DNA from: Patellaria atrata CBS 101060
Taxonomy: Eukaryota > Ascomycota > Dothideomycetes > Patellariales > Patellariaceae
NCBI GenBank assembly: GCA_010093705.1
Contig: MU006123.1
Span: 1-64,000, forward strand
Length of the DNA stretch: 64,000 bases
Direction of reading: 5' to 3'
Part shown: positions 40,355 through 51,564 of the stretch, piece by piece
Layout: each line of letters begins with the position of its first letter
Position numbering within the stretch: the stretch's first letter is position 1
Notes under the pieces: generated by a model
Seen by the model: only the letters and a program-made list of their open reading frames with translations
The model's database searches: none
What the model was told of the DNA's origin: nothing
Program-made: the position numbers and the translations under genes

Positions 40355-40806
40355 TTATCTGCAATTATGGGAATTAGGCTTTTGTAGTTCGGACATAGAC
40401 CCTATGACCCCGAATAGATGTCCATCATTGTCGCGTACGCACAGAAACATAAATTCGCTATCAAGGGCGTGCATGGCATTCAGCAAAGGATCAAAGACGA
40501 CGCATACGATGGTATGTCTTTGGAAGACTTCAAACGGAAGGGAGTAGACAGATGGAGTTTCAAGACTATAGTACGTCTTCGTTAGCTAGACTCGCCCCTA
40601 TGTGATTTAATTGACGTGTACTAACTTTCGACCCAGAGTGGAGAAGATTTATGGCTCACTACGACGTTCGACATCAGGAAGCGACCAAAACACATGCGAA
40701 TAGAAGACTCTTTAGATGGTAAGGATCCGTTGGAAGAAATGGGATCGCCTCCTGATGCGCCATATCCATTATAGGTTTGGTTCTTTCGGACTGAAGAATC
40801 ACTCAC
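40355..40806 (-). CDS. Possible short two-exon gene or gene remnant, unidentified
   Basis: Two open stretches join in phase on the minus strand: 40,806-40,660, then an intron 40,659-40,586 (GTGAGC..TCTAG), then 40,585-40,355 ending in TAA. The second exon reads like real protein, with a hydrophobic stretch around HTIVCVVFDPLLNAMHA and a conserved-looking RDNDGHLFGVIGSM. I do not recognise the family. No start ATG is visible, since the first stretch opens after a stop with no ATG, so a further upstream exon is missing or the gene is decayed. It could also be a chance frame. Its position next to the RIP-affected block would suit a decaying or fast-evolving gene. Confidence 0.3.
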
Positions 40807-41203
40807 CGAGACGTGTTACGCTAGCGTCAGTCCTATTTCATGGGAACCTTTATTGGGCTCCTCCTTTTATAGTATGAACATATCAATACGGTGTTGGCTG
40901 AGCAAGGTAATATTAGATAAGCTTGTCGAAAACTAGATATTCAAAAGTTCGATTACGTCGTCGTTAAATCTCATATATTCTTCTACAACCCGAGATCATA
41001 TCCTAGAGCATATCATTGAAGTGGTAATTGTTCATTACCCTGGCTGAACCTACTTACAATTGAGCTTTATCTTACAGCCAATATATGCTGAAGTGAAGAT
41101 TCATCCCATAAACCAAGGTGGATAACAAACAGGATTAAAAGTGATGCACTATTAAAAAAGCAGGATGCACTTTCCCGCGATATAAACAATTACCAGACGC
41201 TGC
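40807..41203. other. Intergenic, no gene seen
   Basis: About 400 bp with no convincing coding frame. A TATAAAAG-like box is readable on the minus strand near 40,865-40,880, in front of the doubtful gene at 40,355-40,806. Confidence 0.4.
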
Positions 41204-41700
41204 TTAGGAACCCTTGCCACCGCGCTCGTCTTGCATACCGATTGCTGGCGCTGGAGCTTCCGGATTTTCCCTTTTCGCACGCTCTACCGAGTTTTGGTTA
41301 TCCTTTTGCTCAGTTGCCGTCCCGCCCGTCGATGCCGATTTAGCACTGGAGAGTTTAGAATTAGCCATGGGTCCCCAAATTGCATTTCCTATCGAGGGAC
41401 TGAAAAGGTGATGTTGCGGGAGCCGTATGAAATGGTGCTCCCGAGACGGCACTCTGGGAGGGCCTATACTTACTCTTGTCCTTTGCCGGCATTCTCGGCT
41501 TCAGGATCCAGTCTGTCCTTCTTATTCATTACATGGTCTTGCTCCAGCGTTTTCGAGTGCGTCGATGAGAAAGGTCTTGCGGCAAGATAAATTCTTGAGA
41601 GTAATGGCGATGATGAAAAGGTGGACCGCCTTAAAACCCGCGATGAAGTAGTGACAGTGCGGTAGAAAATAAGGAACTCGGAGGGAGAAGCGGAAGCCAT
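41204..41700 (-). CDS. Small conserved-looking mitochondrial-type protein, about 140 aa
   Basis: Exon 1 is 41,700-41,474, the intron 41,473-41,400 (GTAAGT..TTTTCAG) and exon 2 41,399-41,204. The junction is in phase (GA|T) and gives 140 residues. The first 45 or so residues are rich in Arg, Ser and hydrophobics with no acidic residue after Glu8 (RVLRRSTFSSSP, then AARPFSSTHSK), typical of a mitochondrial presequence. The rest is hydrophilic and low in complexity and ends NPEAPAPAIGMQDERGGKGS. I recall this ending from small uncharacterised proteins of other filamentous ascomycetes, but I cannot name a function. A divergent gene, pcc1, lies about 570 bp away, and the space between contains several AAGGTA/TACCTT motifs. 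The gene call is fairly sure; the product is unknown. Confidence 0.65.
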
Positions 41701-42267
41701 GTTTGCTAGTATTGGTAATCCCTTGATGAAAGGGTTTCGAGGAGAAATGGTTCTTTCGAGAGATCGGTATTAAGGGTAAGGAGTGATTGAGGTTGGAGAT
41801 GTTGAGGTTAAGGTAATCAAAAGTAGAATAAAACGGCGGAGACGGGTCCTTATTATATGGGAGAGTACGAGTAAGGTAGTCAGGAAGTTGACGGGCCGAC
41901 GACAAACGTTGAAAGCGTAAATATGAGCTATAACCAATGACGACATAGGTAAGGTATGACTTAATAATATGTTCAAAACGTACTAGTACAACATTTATTG
42001 CCTTACCTTAAGGTACTCCGTATAATACCGTGAAACCGAAGTGAGGTAAGGTACCGATGATGGGAGGTGAAGTAGCACTGACTCCACATAAATACAACTT
42101 TGAGATAGAATACCTAGGCGCTGTGAGCCCCAAGAATTGCGGGGTTCTTGGCGCTCACGACTTAGGTAAGTCCCCAGAATTTCACTCAGATGCGACTTTG
42201 AATGATCACTTCAGAGATTGCGGCGATTGTCCCAGAGCCGTAACAAACATTGAGTGTATGCTGAGGT
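41701..42267. promoter_or_regulatory. Divergent intergenic region with AAGGTA/TACCTT motifs
   Basis: The shared upstream region of the minus-strand mitochondrial-type gene and pcc1. TAAGGTA or its complement occurs at about 41,873, 41,949, 42,003-42,012 and 42,045. No TATA box is obvious. The motif's role is unknown. Confidence 0.4.
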
Positions 42268-42719
42268 ATGGAGTCTCAAGAGAACGGAGGTGATGAATTT
42301 CCATGTAGGATGTACTTGGTTCCGATCGCTTCATTATCCCTACCCAGAAACTGATCCTGATCAGAACTCTCAACATCCCCTTCCCATCCGCCCGCCTCGC
42401 GACCGCCGCTCTACGCGCTCTGCGGGTAGATGCTGAGCTCTCACCTCTTGTATCCCGCGGTCTGTCTTCATCCAGTCCCGGTTCTTCGACCCTCCTCGTC
42501 CAGTATGCTGCCACTACTAACCGTATGCTGCGTGTTGCCGTGAATGGCTTTTTCGAATCCTTGAGAGTCATTATAGGTGTAATGGAGGAGCTGGACTTGG
42601 ATGTCGTGGATAAAGTGGTTAGCGAAGGGGTCGTAAAAGAGGGATTTGAATGGGCTGAGTGGGAAGAAGGGCTGAGAGGCGTTCAAGGGGTCGTCTCTAT
42701 GAAAAAGGGGAACAGTTAA
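42268..42719 (+). CDS. pcc1: EKC/KEOPS complex subunit Pcc1
   Basis: Exon 1 is 42,268-42,311, the intron 42,312-42,364 (GTACTT..ATCAG) and exon 2 42,365-42,719. They join in phase as AT|A and give 132 residues. After a short acidic start comes FPCRITLNIPFPSARLATAA, and later YAATTNRMLRVAVNGFFESL followed by VIIGVMEELD. These are the two conserved blocks of the Pcc1/CTAG-Pcc1 family. Pcc1 is the small dimerising subunit of KEOPS, which with Kae1, Bud32 and Cgi121 makes the t6A modification of tRNAs reading ANN codons; the yeast complex is also linked to telomere maintenance and transcription. The C-terminal tail (EGFEWAEWEEGL...) is longer than in the shortest homologues. The start is the ATG giving the only phase-compatible first exon. 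Confidence 0.88.
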
Positions 42720-43046
42720 AAGGATGGAGTATGTGTTCAATCACAAAACAGCAACGAAACAAAAAGAAAAAGAGCTAAAAACTAGTATTGACAATTCTAC
42801 TGGAGGAGGCGATCGCAGTGCGGTGTAGTGGACCGAAGATCCTCCGATCCCAGCGAAGCAATCTGGCTACGACCGAGGGTTGCGCATTGTGATTCTTCTT
42901 TCCCGTTTGGGAATCTTCTCATCCCAGAAGGTATAATCTTTCACCTACTGTAACCCATCAAACTCGCTCAATTAGATGGCTGTCAAGGCATTCCTACTAG
43001 TGTGTCATCGGTAGAGGCATACTTTTCGTTTTATGCTCGTCTAATA
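42720..43046. other. Intergenic between convergent genes, no gene seen
   Basis: About 330 bp separating the 3' ends of pcc1 and the minus-strand gene at 43,047. No coding frame or structured element was recognised. Confidence 0.5.
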
Positions 43047-44914
43047 CTAGTGATCCATGCTAAACCTAGCAAAAGGCACATCAACTTTTGTTTGCGTAGT
43101 TTTACTCTCTTCGTTCTCCGGATATCCTCTGGAAATGTGCAATCCCAGTCCACGCTCCGAGAATGCACCAAACCGCCCTGGTAGGAACACCACGTTCTTC
43201 TGCTCAATGTGATTGAGTTCAGTTGGGGAAATTCTGAAGGGTGAATCAATGCTACTAGGCACAACGCCAAAGTCCACTTTCATAGAACCAGAGTCCGTTC
43301 GCCTAGATTCGGAATCTGTTATATTGGTTTCCACGTCGGTCGTAGTCCCATGATCTGCTAGTGTAGTAAAGAACTGGATAATATCCCCAGTCGTTGTGAC
43401 GTTTTTAAGAGCTTGTATCTCATCCTCATACCAGCTCTCATCAGCAAAGGCCATGCCCGAAGATTCATTGAGGCTTTCTATGGCGTAGGATGATGAAGGA
43501 TCTAAAGACAAAAGACCTGCCTTTTTACCCCAGCCACCACCACCACCAAGTACTCGGTGTAGCCTAGCCCCCTGCCTTAGTAAATACCAGCAATAAGCAT
43601 CCGGATCTTCTTCTGTAGGCCCGGGACTGATTTTACCATTGACGTTCTGGGGTCCTCTTAAAGAAACCTGGGATTGGATAACTGACGGAACTATGAGAGC
43701 CCAGACGCTCAACTGTTGAGGCTGTAACCGCCTATCCCTGAAAAACCGCGCAACAGCCTCCTCAAGTTCTTTTGAGGCGGGCATAGGTTGAGCGTGACTA
43801 TCATTTTCAGCAAGCGTTCGGACAATATTTCCCATTCCTGTTCGGATGACCCTTGGGGCAGTCAAAGGAACTAAAGATGCCGCAAATGTGGGATTCCGGG
43901 ATAGCAAAAAAGGATATTGCACCGTTACGCTGGTGAGATCCCTTTCATGGGAACGGCGAATACCGGTTGATGGGTCTTTCGTCCATGTGGTTAGAAACAT
44001 AGCTGCTTCCTTTCCCGTTTGAAAAATTGTATTTGCAAGAGGGACTTGCACCTCATATAATATCGTGTTTGATCCATCGCTACGGTCTTTATCTCCTGGT
44101 TCAGACCTAGGATAAGTGCCTGCTTGTACCAAGAATCGGAAACTCACAGAGCTACATTGAGTCTGCGAAGATAGCCCCTTTTCTTTTTCGTCCTTTGAGC
44201 TAGATATCAACGAGTCTAACGGAAGAATAGAATATGCAACGCCCATGTAGCCTTGACTAACCGAAGAATGTAGTCTACATGTGGGCTCAGAATCTGAATG
44301 TGAGTCATTGAGTTTATCCGATGAAGGGCTAGCTGCTCCCGGTAAGCTATCAACTACTGCTGCAAGAACATGGAACGTTTGCTTGAGATGCACATCATCT
44401 ATAGCTGTAAGAGTCTTTTCAAACACCTCTTCTACGGCACTCTTGATAAAAGCATCGCGATCTAACAACAAAGTAGAAAATGTCGGAGTAAGTAGTAGGA
44501 TCAATAAAGGGTCCTGATATCCTTGATCCAAGGGAGAGTCAAGGCTTCGCAAATGAGATAGGATATCATTGGCGCCCTGGCGGAGTTAGGAAATACAATT
44601 CACCAATTGCCAAACTCGTACTCCATTATTTCATGACTAACCGTACTCTGTGGTGAACATGACAAAATCAATCCACTCAGGCATTCGAAGGTTCCTGCAC
44701 CGCTCGGAACTAAGGAACGGGTATGATACCAGTTAGATGTCGGAAACCGCGTTCCTCTGTGTACATTATTCCAAATGCGAGAGATATATCTCGGTTGTCG
44801 GATAGTAGAATAGGAAACGAGATTGTAAGGAAAACATCGTGGTCGAGATGATTGATGGATCCAGCGAAACAGGGGATGGGTGAGACTGCAATGTGTCAGA
44901 AGATGAAGCGGCAT
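43047..44914 (-). CDS. Unidentified protein of about 560 aa with a possible mitochondrial presequence
   Basis: The long exon is open from an acceptor CCGCCAG (exon starts 44,576) to the stop at 43,047, 510 codons. A first exon at 44,914-44,765 with an intron 44,764-44,577 (GTACAC..CGCCAG) joins in phase and adds 50 residues rich in Arg, Ser, His and hydrophobics, which fits a mitochondrial signal. The start remains uncertain because other splice choices also give open frames. Visible features are a hydrophobic strand pattern (DPLLILLLTPTFSTLLLDRD), a loop GYMGVAYSILPLDSL, a glycine run GGGGGWGKKAGLLSLDP and an ending LPGRFGAFSERG. The alternating hydrophobic layout vaguely recalls FIST-type sensor domains, but that is weak. 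It diverges from the van1-like gene. Confidence 0.6.
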
Positions 44915-45540
44915 GGGAAAGCTATACACGTAGGACCATGAACCTGGTCGAGTTTGTACAAATATTAAAGAAAGTAGATTAACATAAGAGAAAGCAGTTG
45001 GTGTAGCAAATATTACAACCAAACCGGAATGAAGTGAGGTTCAAGTTACGGTGGTGTACGATACATCTTGTACGGTATTTATGCATATCTCGATACGGAA
45101 TAGCGTTCCCGCAAAGCAATCAAGCCTTCAACCTATCTAATCCCTTTTTGTTCGATGAACATCTGGCCAAATAATACGAGACCAAATTACTGTACAAACT
45201 ACCACCGTACGTCGAAGGTCCACTCCATTCTCTATCTTCGCTGTCAATTGTCCCTCGAACCTCGAATATACCACTTCGGCCGATAGAGCGTACCAGACCA
45301 TTCACTCGGTATGGTCATTCTTACAGTATCTCTTCATGCCCTTTTTGCTTCCCCTTAGCTATATCAAGATTTATCCAACGCTTCAACGCATTTTCTGAAC
45401 CCCGGATTGTCTCGGTGAAATCCTACTGTTTGCTCCTGGTTACCGACTCAAGTTGTCTTGAAGTTTGTCTACCTTACTTACCCCGTCCACGATAGTCTCG
45501 AATCTCTCGAGCGAGCAAAGACTCCATCGTTCATCTCATC
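44915..45540. promoter_or_regulatory. Divergent intergenic region before the van1-like gene
   Basis: About 625 bp between two divergent genes. The last 200 bp before 45,541 are pyrimidine-rich, as is common for fungal 5' leaders. Short open frames here (for example 45,120-45,305) have no support. Confidence 0.4.
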
Positions 45541-46701
45541 ATGCCTCACCCACGTACATTGCGGAGGACTAATCCCATAACCATCGCGCTTGTTGCGATT
45601 CTTACTGTTGGCTTCCTCATATTCGTATTTTCCTCCGATGAAGATTCCTCACCAGCTCGGCTTCGTGACGCAGCTTCCAACGTCCTCTCCCCCCCTTCTC
45701 TACCATTCAAAAAGTCGAAATCGGAAAGCAAACAATCGCCGCCGCCAGTGGTGCACTACCACATGAATAAACTTACAACGTCGAGTGATCCTGTCGGAAA
45801 CCGCGAGACGGTCCTAATCCTTACACCTCTCGCTCGCTTTTATCAGGAGTACTGGGACAACCTTCTCAAGCTTACATATCCCCATGAGCTTATATCTCTC
45901 GGTTTCATAGTACCTAAAGGACGCGAAGGAAATGCTGCAACCGCGGCGTTACAAGCCCAGGTTTCAAAGACTCAATCGGGCCCTGAGAAGAAGCGGTTCG
46001 CTAGCGTTACCATATTGCGGCAAGATACAGAGTCACCCCTAGAGAATCAGTCTGAATCTGAGCGCCACAAGCTTGAGAACCAAAAAGTGAGACGTGCGGC
46101 GATGTCCAAGGCGCGAAATTCCTTACTTTTCACAACTATGGGCCCCACTACCTCCTGGGTCTTATGGCTCGATTCCGATATTATAGAGACGCCGCCAACA
46201 TTGATCCAAGATCTCGCGTCGCATGATAAGCCGATCATAGTCCCTAATTGTTTTCAAAGATATTACGATGAAGAAACGAAGAAAATGGATGTGCGACCTT
46301 ACGATTTCAATTCATGGATTGACAGTCAGGCAGCCCAGCAGTTAGCGTCGCAAATGGGTAACGATGATATTCTACTTGAAGGCTATCATGATATGCCAAC
46401 CTATCGGAGCCTCATGGCATATATGGTGGATAAAGGCTCGGATAACCCACACGCAGAGGTCCAACTCGACGGTGTCGGTGGAACGGCTCTCTTGGTGAAA
46501 GCCGAGGTGCATAGGGACGGTGCTATGTTTCCTCCATTTGCATTTTATCATTTAATCGAGACCGAAGGTTTCGCCAAGATGGCGAGTAGACTAGGTTGGA
46601 AGAGTTGGGGCCTACCGAACTATTTTGTAAGTTGCCATATTCAGCGATGATCCTCTCAAGTCATAGCTGACGAAACTTAGGTGTATCATTATAATGAATA
46701 G
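45541..46701 (+). CDS. van1: Golgi alpha-1,6-mannosyltransferase subunit, Mnn9/Van1/Anp1 family (Van1-like)
   Basis: Exon 1 is 45,541-46,626 and the intron 46,627-46,680 (GTAAGT..CTTAG); a 21-nt last exon, 46,681-46,701, completes the family ending PNYFVYHYNE, giving 368 residues. Residues 1-11 are basic and 12-30 form one hydrophobic anchor, so this is a type II Golgi membrane protein. TPLARFYQEYWDNLLKLTYP (about 95-114) and WVLWLDSDI with the metal-binding DSD at 211-213 are typical of glycosyltransferase family 62. The family builds the mannan backbone on cell-wall N-glycans; Van1 pairs with Mnn9 in mannan polymerase I. The short stem and the start favour Van1 over Anp1, but the paralogue choice is not certain. 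Confidence 0.85.
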
Positions 46702-47072
46702 ATTATTTCATCCTATGTAATGCCAACTAGATTTGGATAAGTGAATCCCATACATTGGCCGGCGTTTAACATCGTATTCGTTCAAAATACCACCGGGATA
46801 TGCCAGAATCAACAAGATCAGAAGTGGACGCATGGCGAGTCTTGTCTAGACAGCGCAGGAAGCCATTTTGGAAGATCCGTTAGCGATATGCAATTGAAGA
46901 GTACGTGTGCAAGATTGGCCCAAGCAAAGTGTCAACATTAATCCCCAAACTGCCGTACTTTCTATCATGGTTCTTGGACCGTCTAATCTATATATACTTA
47001 AGGTGGAAGCCACGCCACACAGTATACCATGCAATATACACTTTTTGAGACCCTTGTTCTTAGCTATTTCGC
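46702..47072. other. Intergenic between convergent genes, no gene seen
   Basis: About 370 bp between the 3' ends of the van1-like gene and spermidine synthase. It presumably holds both 3' untranslated regions. No coding frame of note. Confidence 0.5.
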
Positions 47073-48268
<1,196 letters not shown>

Positions 48269-49066
48269 TGCGTTTTGGGATATGGACTTGGACTTGATTG
48301 GAAGCAGAAAAGATTTCTTAATCAGTAGCTGGGACTGACGACGGAGAAGACAGAGGTTCCAATCCTTCTGCTTCTGCACTTTTTAAGATACCTTTTAACC
48401 TTGCTAACTTTATCGATAGCCGTCTATTTTCAGTTCCAGTTTCTGCATTTACAAAAACATCCCACCAAAGAGTTACCCGCAATTCGACCGTCTTGGCGGA
48501 CTATCCCACATTAGGTTATTGTTGCTCTCCATAAACCTCATCATTCCTGTCGTTTCTATACAAGTCCGTTTGAGTTTTTATGAAAAATGCTGCATCTAGG
48601 AAGTTGATATATTAAAAAGATAAGAGCAACGCCTTCCTTTCCTTTAGACTGAGTCTCTATCCACGATTCCTCTAGAACCTCAATGCTTCCATTTTTGCTA
48701 CTTTTGTATCTTCCAAGTTGCAGTTCAATAACCAAGGTCTCCCCATATTTCTTTTTTCAACGGTGATTTGCTTCGAACTGGAGCTTAATCCTCTTTTGTA
48801 CTTGAAAGTAAAGGGAGAGGATGACCGTACTCTGGAAGAGGATTCGAGGCAGACACATTGACGTATCCTCATCTACGTATTATGGTTCATCCGCCTGGCT
48901 AGCAATTGCATCATCCGCATATAGAAAAGTCAGCAGCTCACTTAATACACAAGTAGGTATGATGTTGGGGAATTGATACGGTAAAGCCTAGGTGGCCACA
49001 TGATGTCTGATGTGTACCGGTACCTCTGTAGAACTATCGAGATCTGATGGCATGAAAAGCCCGCCG

Positions 49067-49074
49067 TGACGTCA
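49067..49074. promoter_or_regulatory. CRE palindrome TGACGTCA
   Basis: A perfect 8-bp site for CREB/ATF-type bZIP factors, about 195 bp upstream of the CsbD-like start. In fungi such sites bind Atf1/Sko1-type stress regulators. Use in this gene is an inference. Confidence 0.5.
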
Positions 49075-49156
49075 CATGCCAAGACAACCTTTCATACGAA
49101 ATTGCTTCCCATTCATGTGAACGAGGACCCGACCACCTTAAGACGCGGTATAGAAC

Positions 49157-49177
49157 TATAAAATCCTCTCTCCCCCT
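49157..49177 (+). promoter_or_regulatory. TATA box and STRE-like CCCCT before the CsbD-like gene
   Basis: TATAAAA begins at 49,157 and CCCCT lies at 49,173-49,177, about 90-110 bp before the start codon. A TATA box with a stress-response element fits an inducible gene. Confidence 0.5.
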
Positions 49178-49268
49178 ACCAGCCACGTACACAGAACTTA
49201 CTACTACACCTCATCATTACCTTTCAAAAGGCAACTTCATCAAGATCTTTATCCACATAAGTCTGACA

Positions 49269-49847
49269 ATGTCTGACAAAAGCACCTCAACACTCCAAAG
49301 CGTCATTGACCAGGCCTCTGGTCTTGCACAACAAGCTCTTGGAGCCGTAACCGGCAGTGGTGCCGATAAGGTGTGTACAAACCCCTCAAAGATTATTCAC
49401 TCTCCTCTGATACGCGTGTAGAGACAAGGTGAAGACAAACGCGCTGAAGGAGAAGCCGAGGATGACCTCTCCCATGCAACTGCTAAAGCCGGACCCTTTA
49501 CTGCTACCACATCAGGAGTTACAAAGGACCACCCTGATCGCACCGAAGGTTCATGGAATCAAAGCGTCGGCTCCGGAAAGGAGGCAGTCGGTAACCTCTT
49601 AGGTGCTGAGGATCTCAAGCAGCAAGGTATTCGTCAGAATCAGGAGGGTAAAGAACAAGAAGCTGCTGGACAATTGGAAGACTTCGGTAGCGGTATCAAA
49701 GATCGTGCTGCCGGCACTGTAGGTGCCGGTGTTGCATCGATCACGGGTAATACTGAAGCCAGGGCCCAGTACGAGAAGCAGCACGATATTGGGAAGACAC
49801 AACAGAGAAGTGCGGAGGCGGATATCCAGAAACAAGAGTCTTATTAA
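49269..49847 (+). CDS. CsbD-like stress protein
   Basis: Exon 1 is 49,269-49,370, the intron 49,371-49,421 (GTGTGT..GTGTAG) and exon 2 49,422-49,847, in phase, giving 175 residues. The protein is hydrophilic and lacks Cys and membrane segments. The middle (about residues 75-135) shows the CsbD pattern, with EGSWNQSVGSGKEAVGNLLG followed by a second Gln/Glu/Gly-rich copy around AAGQLEDFGSGIKDRAAGTV. Fungal members are annotated as cruciform or mismatched DNA recognition proteins after Ustilago Hmp1. Most are only known as abundant stress-induced small proteins, so the biochemical role here is not established. The CRE, STRE and TATA sites upstream agree with stress induction. Confidence 0.85.
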
Positions 49848-50397
49848 ATTCCTTGATAGGTTAGCTTCGAGATGAAAAATCTCACCATGGGCGGATGGCG
49901 GTCTGTTGGCGATTCCTCTCTGTAGCTGAGCAGCATTAGAAATGCTTAGCTTTATACCCAATAAATGATAAATTCATAATCCTATGATAACTCTCCGTCG
50001 TCCCTTTTTCACAAGTGTATATGTGTCGGGTGGCGAGAAATACCTGGTCAATTAGAGATACGAAGTTATGTACTCCGTACTGGTAGAGAACAGGTAGTAA
50101 TGACTACTATGTCGGAGAATGGTCGGAGGCTGTGTGTAGATTACCGTCTGAAATCCTATAAGAAATATCCTATAAGAAAGAGGTAATTCTAGCGACTCAT
50201 ATCGAAGCCCTGGTCACCCAACGTCGCTCACCTCAATCACCTCGTCGGTGCATCGAAATTTTTGGCGCTTTACAGTATTTATTGTTCACACACAAGCGAG
50301 GCCAAGACCGCAGTTCGACACCACTCCGCACCACCCACTTCGAAAATCTTGAAAATCCAACAGTTGCGAGCAGCACGATCAGGAAGTTGTCGCAGCA
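49848..50397. promoter_or_regulatory. Intergenic region before rpl5
   Basis: About 550 bp holding the 3' region of the CsbD-like gene and the promoter and leader of rpl5. No further gene seen. Confidence 0.4.
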
Positions 50398-51564
50398 ATG
50401 GCTTTTGTAAGTAAACCCATCCTCAACCTACGCTGTATTGCAAACCCCCCTCAAAGCCTATTCTGGCTATTAGCGGGAATCTTTGAGGGTTTGGCATCAG
50501 CCTCGCCCTGTGATGAAGATTGGCTTTCAAGTCGATGCAATACACTCCTAGGGAATGGAGTTTGCTGACTTTTATTATCTGTGCAGACCAAGACGGTCAA
50601 GTCCAATGCCTACTTTTCGTAAGTGTTCTGCATTTGAGTATTCACTACTATCTACCTTCCTGTATTTTGCGACCGATGACTGAATTGGCTAACAATTGAA
50701 TACAGGCGATATCAAGTCAAGTACAAGCGCCGCAGGTCTGGTAAGACCGACTATTATGCCCGCAAGCGATTGATCACCCAGGCCAAGAATAAATACAATG
50801 CGCCCAAGTATCGCCTCGTCGTTCGCTTCACGAACCGCGATATCATTTGCCAAATCATCTCCTCCGAAATTTCGGGTGACAAGGTCTTCGTCGCGGCGTA
50901 CGCACACGAGCTCAAGCGCTATGGTATCGAACATGGCCTGACCAACTGGGCTGCTGCTTATGCGACCGGACTTCTCATCGCCCGCCGTGCCCTCAAGAAG
51001 CTTGATCTGGATGAGGACTTCGTCGGCGTCGAGGAGCCTGATGGCGAGTTCTCCTTGACGGAAGCCACCGAAGGTGATGAACCCCGCCGCCCTTTCAAGT
51101 GTTTCTTGGACGTCGGTCTCACCCGAACCTCAACTGGCGCTCGTGTCTTCGGTGCGCTGAAGGGCGCATCTGACGGTGGTCTCTATATTCCTCACTCTGA
51201 GAACCGTTATCCCGGCTTTGACATTGAAACGAAGGAACTTGACGCCGAGACTCTCCGAAAGTATATCTTTGGTGGTCACGTAGCTGAATACATGGAGACT
51301 CTCGCCGACGACGATGAGGAGCGCTACAAGTCTCAATTCCAAGGCTACATTGATGACGAGATCGAGGCCGATGGTCTGGAGGAACTCTATGCCGAAGCCC
51401 ACAAAGCAATCCGTGAGGATCCGTTCAAGAAGGATGACGACGAGGGTGAGAAGAAGTCAAAGGATGAGTGGAAGAAGGAGTCGCTCAAGTACAGGACCCC
51501 CAAACTTACCAAAGACGAGAAGGTTGAGAGGGTTAAGGCCAAGATTGCTGAGATCAAGGGTTAG
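50398..51564 (+). CDS. rpl5: 60S ribosomal protein L5 (uL18)
   Basis: Exon 1 is 50,398-50,406 (nine bases, MAF), intron 1 50,407-50,586, exon 2 50,587-50,618, intron 2 50,619-50,705 and exon 3 50,706-51,564. The product is 299 residues, the usual length. It reads [20 protein letters not shown], then [28 protein letters not shown] and the Lys-rich C-terminal helix typical of eukaryotic L5. L5 binds 5S rRNA together with L11 and Rpf2/Rrs1 and carries it into the pre-60S particle. The gene has its introns crowded at the 5' end, common for fungal ribosomal protein genes. Intron 1 is the longer one and contains a stretch discussed among the findings. Confidence 0.98.

Larger units (their letters stand above)
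48269..49268. promoter_or_regulatory. 1-kb divergent promoter region
   Basis: Lies between spermidine synthase (-) and the CsbD-like gene (+). The right 250 bp hold a CRE palindrome, a TATA box and a stress element, listed separately. The middle (48,400-49,000) contains no gene I can support. Confidence 0.5.

Noticed and set aside
41522-41905. 127-residue minus-strand frame and overlapping 119- and 74-residue plus-strand frames
   Set aside because: They are shadows of the spliced gene at 41,204-41,700 or lie in its promoter. They lack conserved features, and the spliced model explains the region.
42206-42571. 121-residue minus-strand frame opposite pcc1
   Set aside because: It is antisense to the two well-conserved Pcc1 exons and Arg-rich in a way typical of shadow frames.
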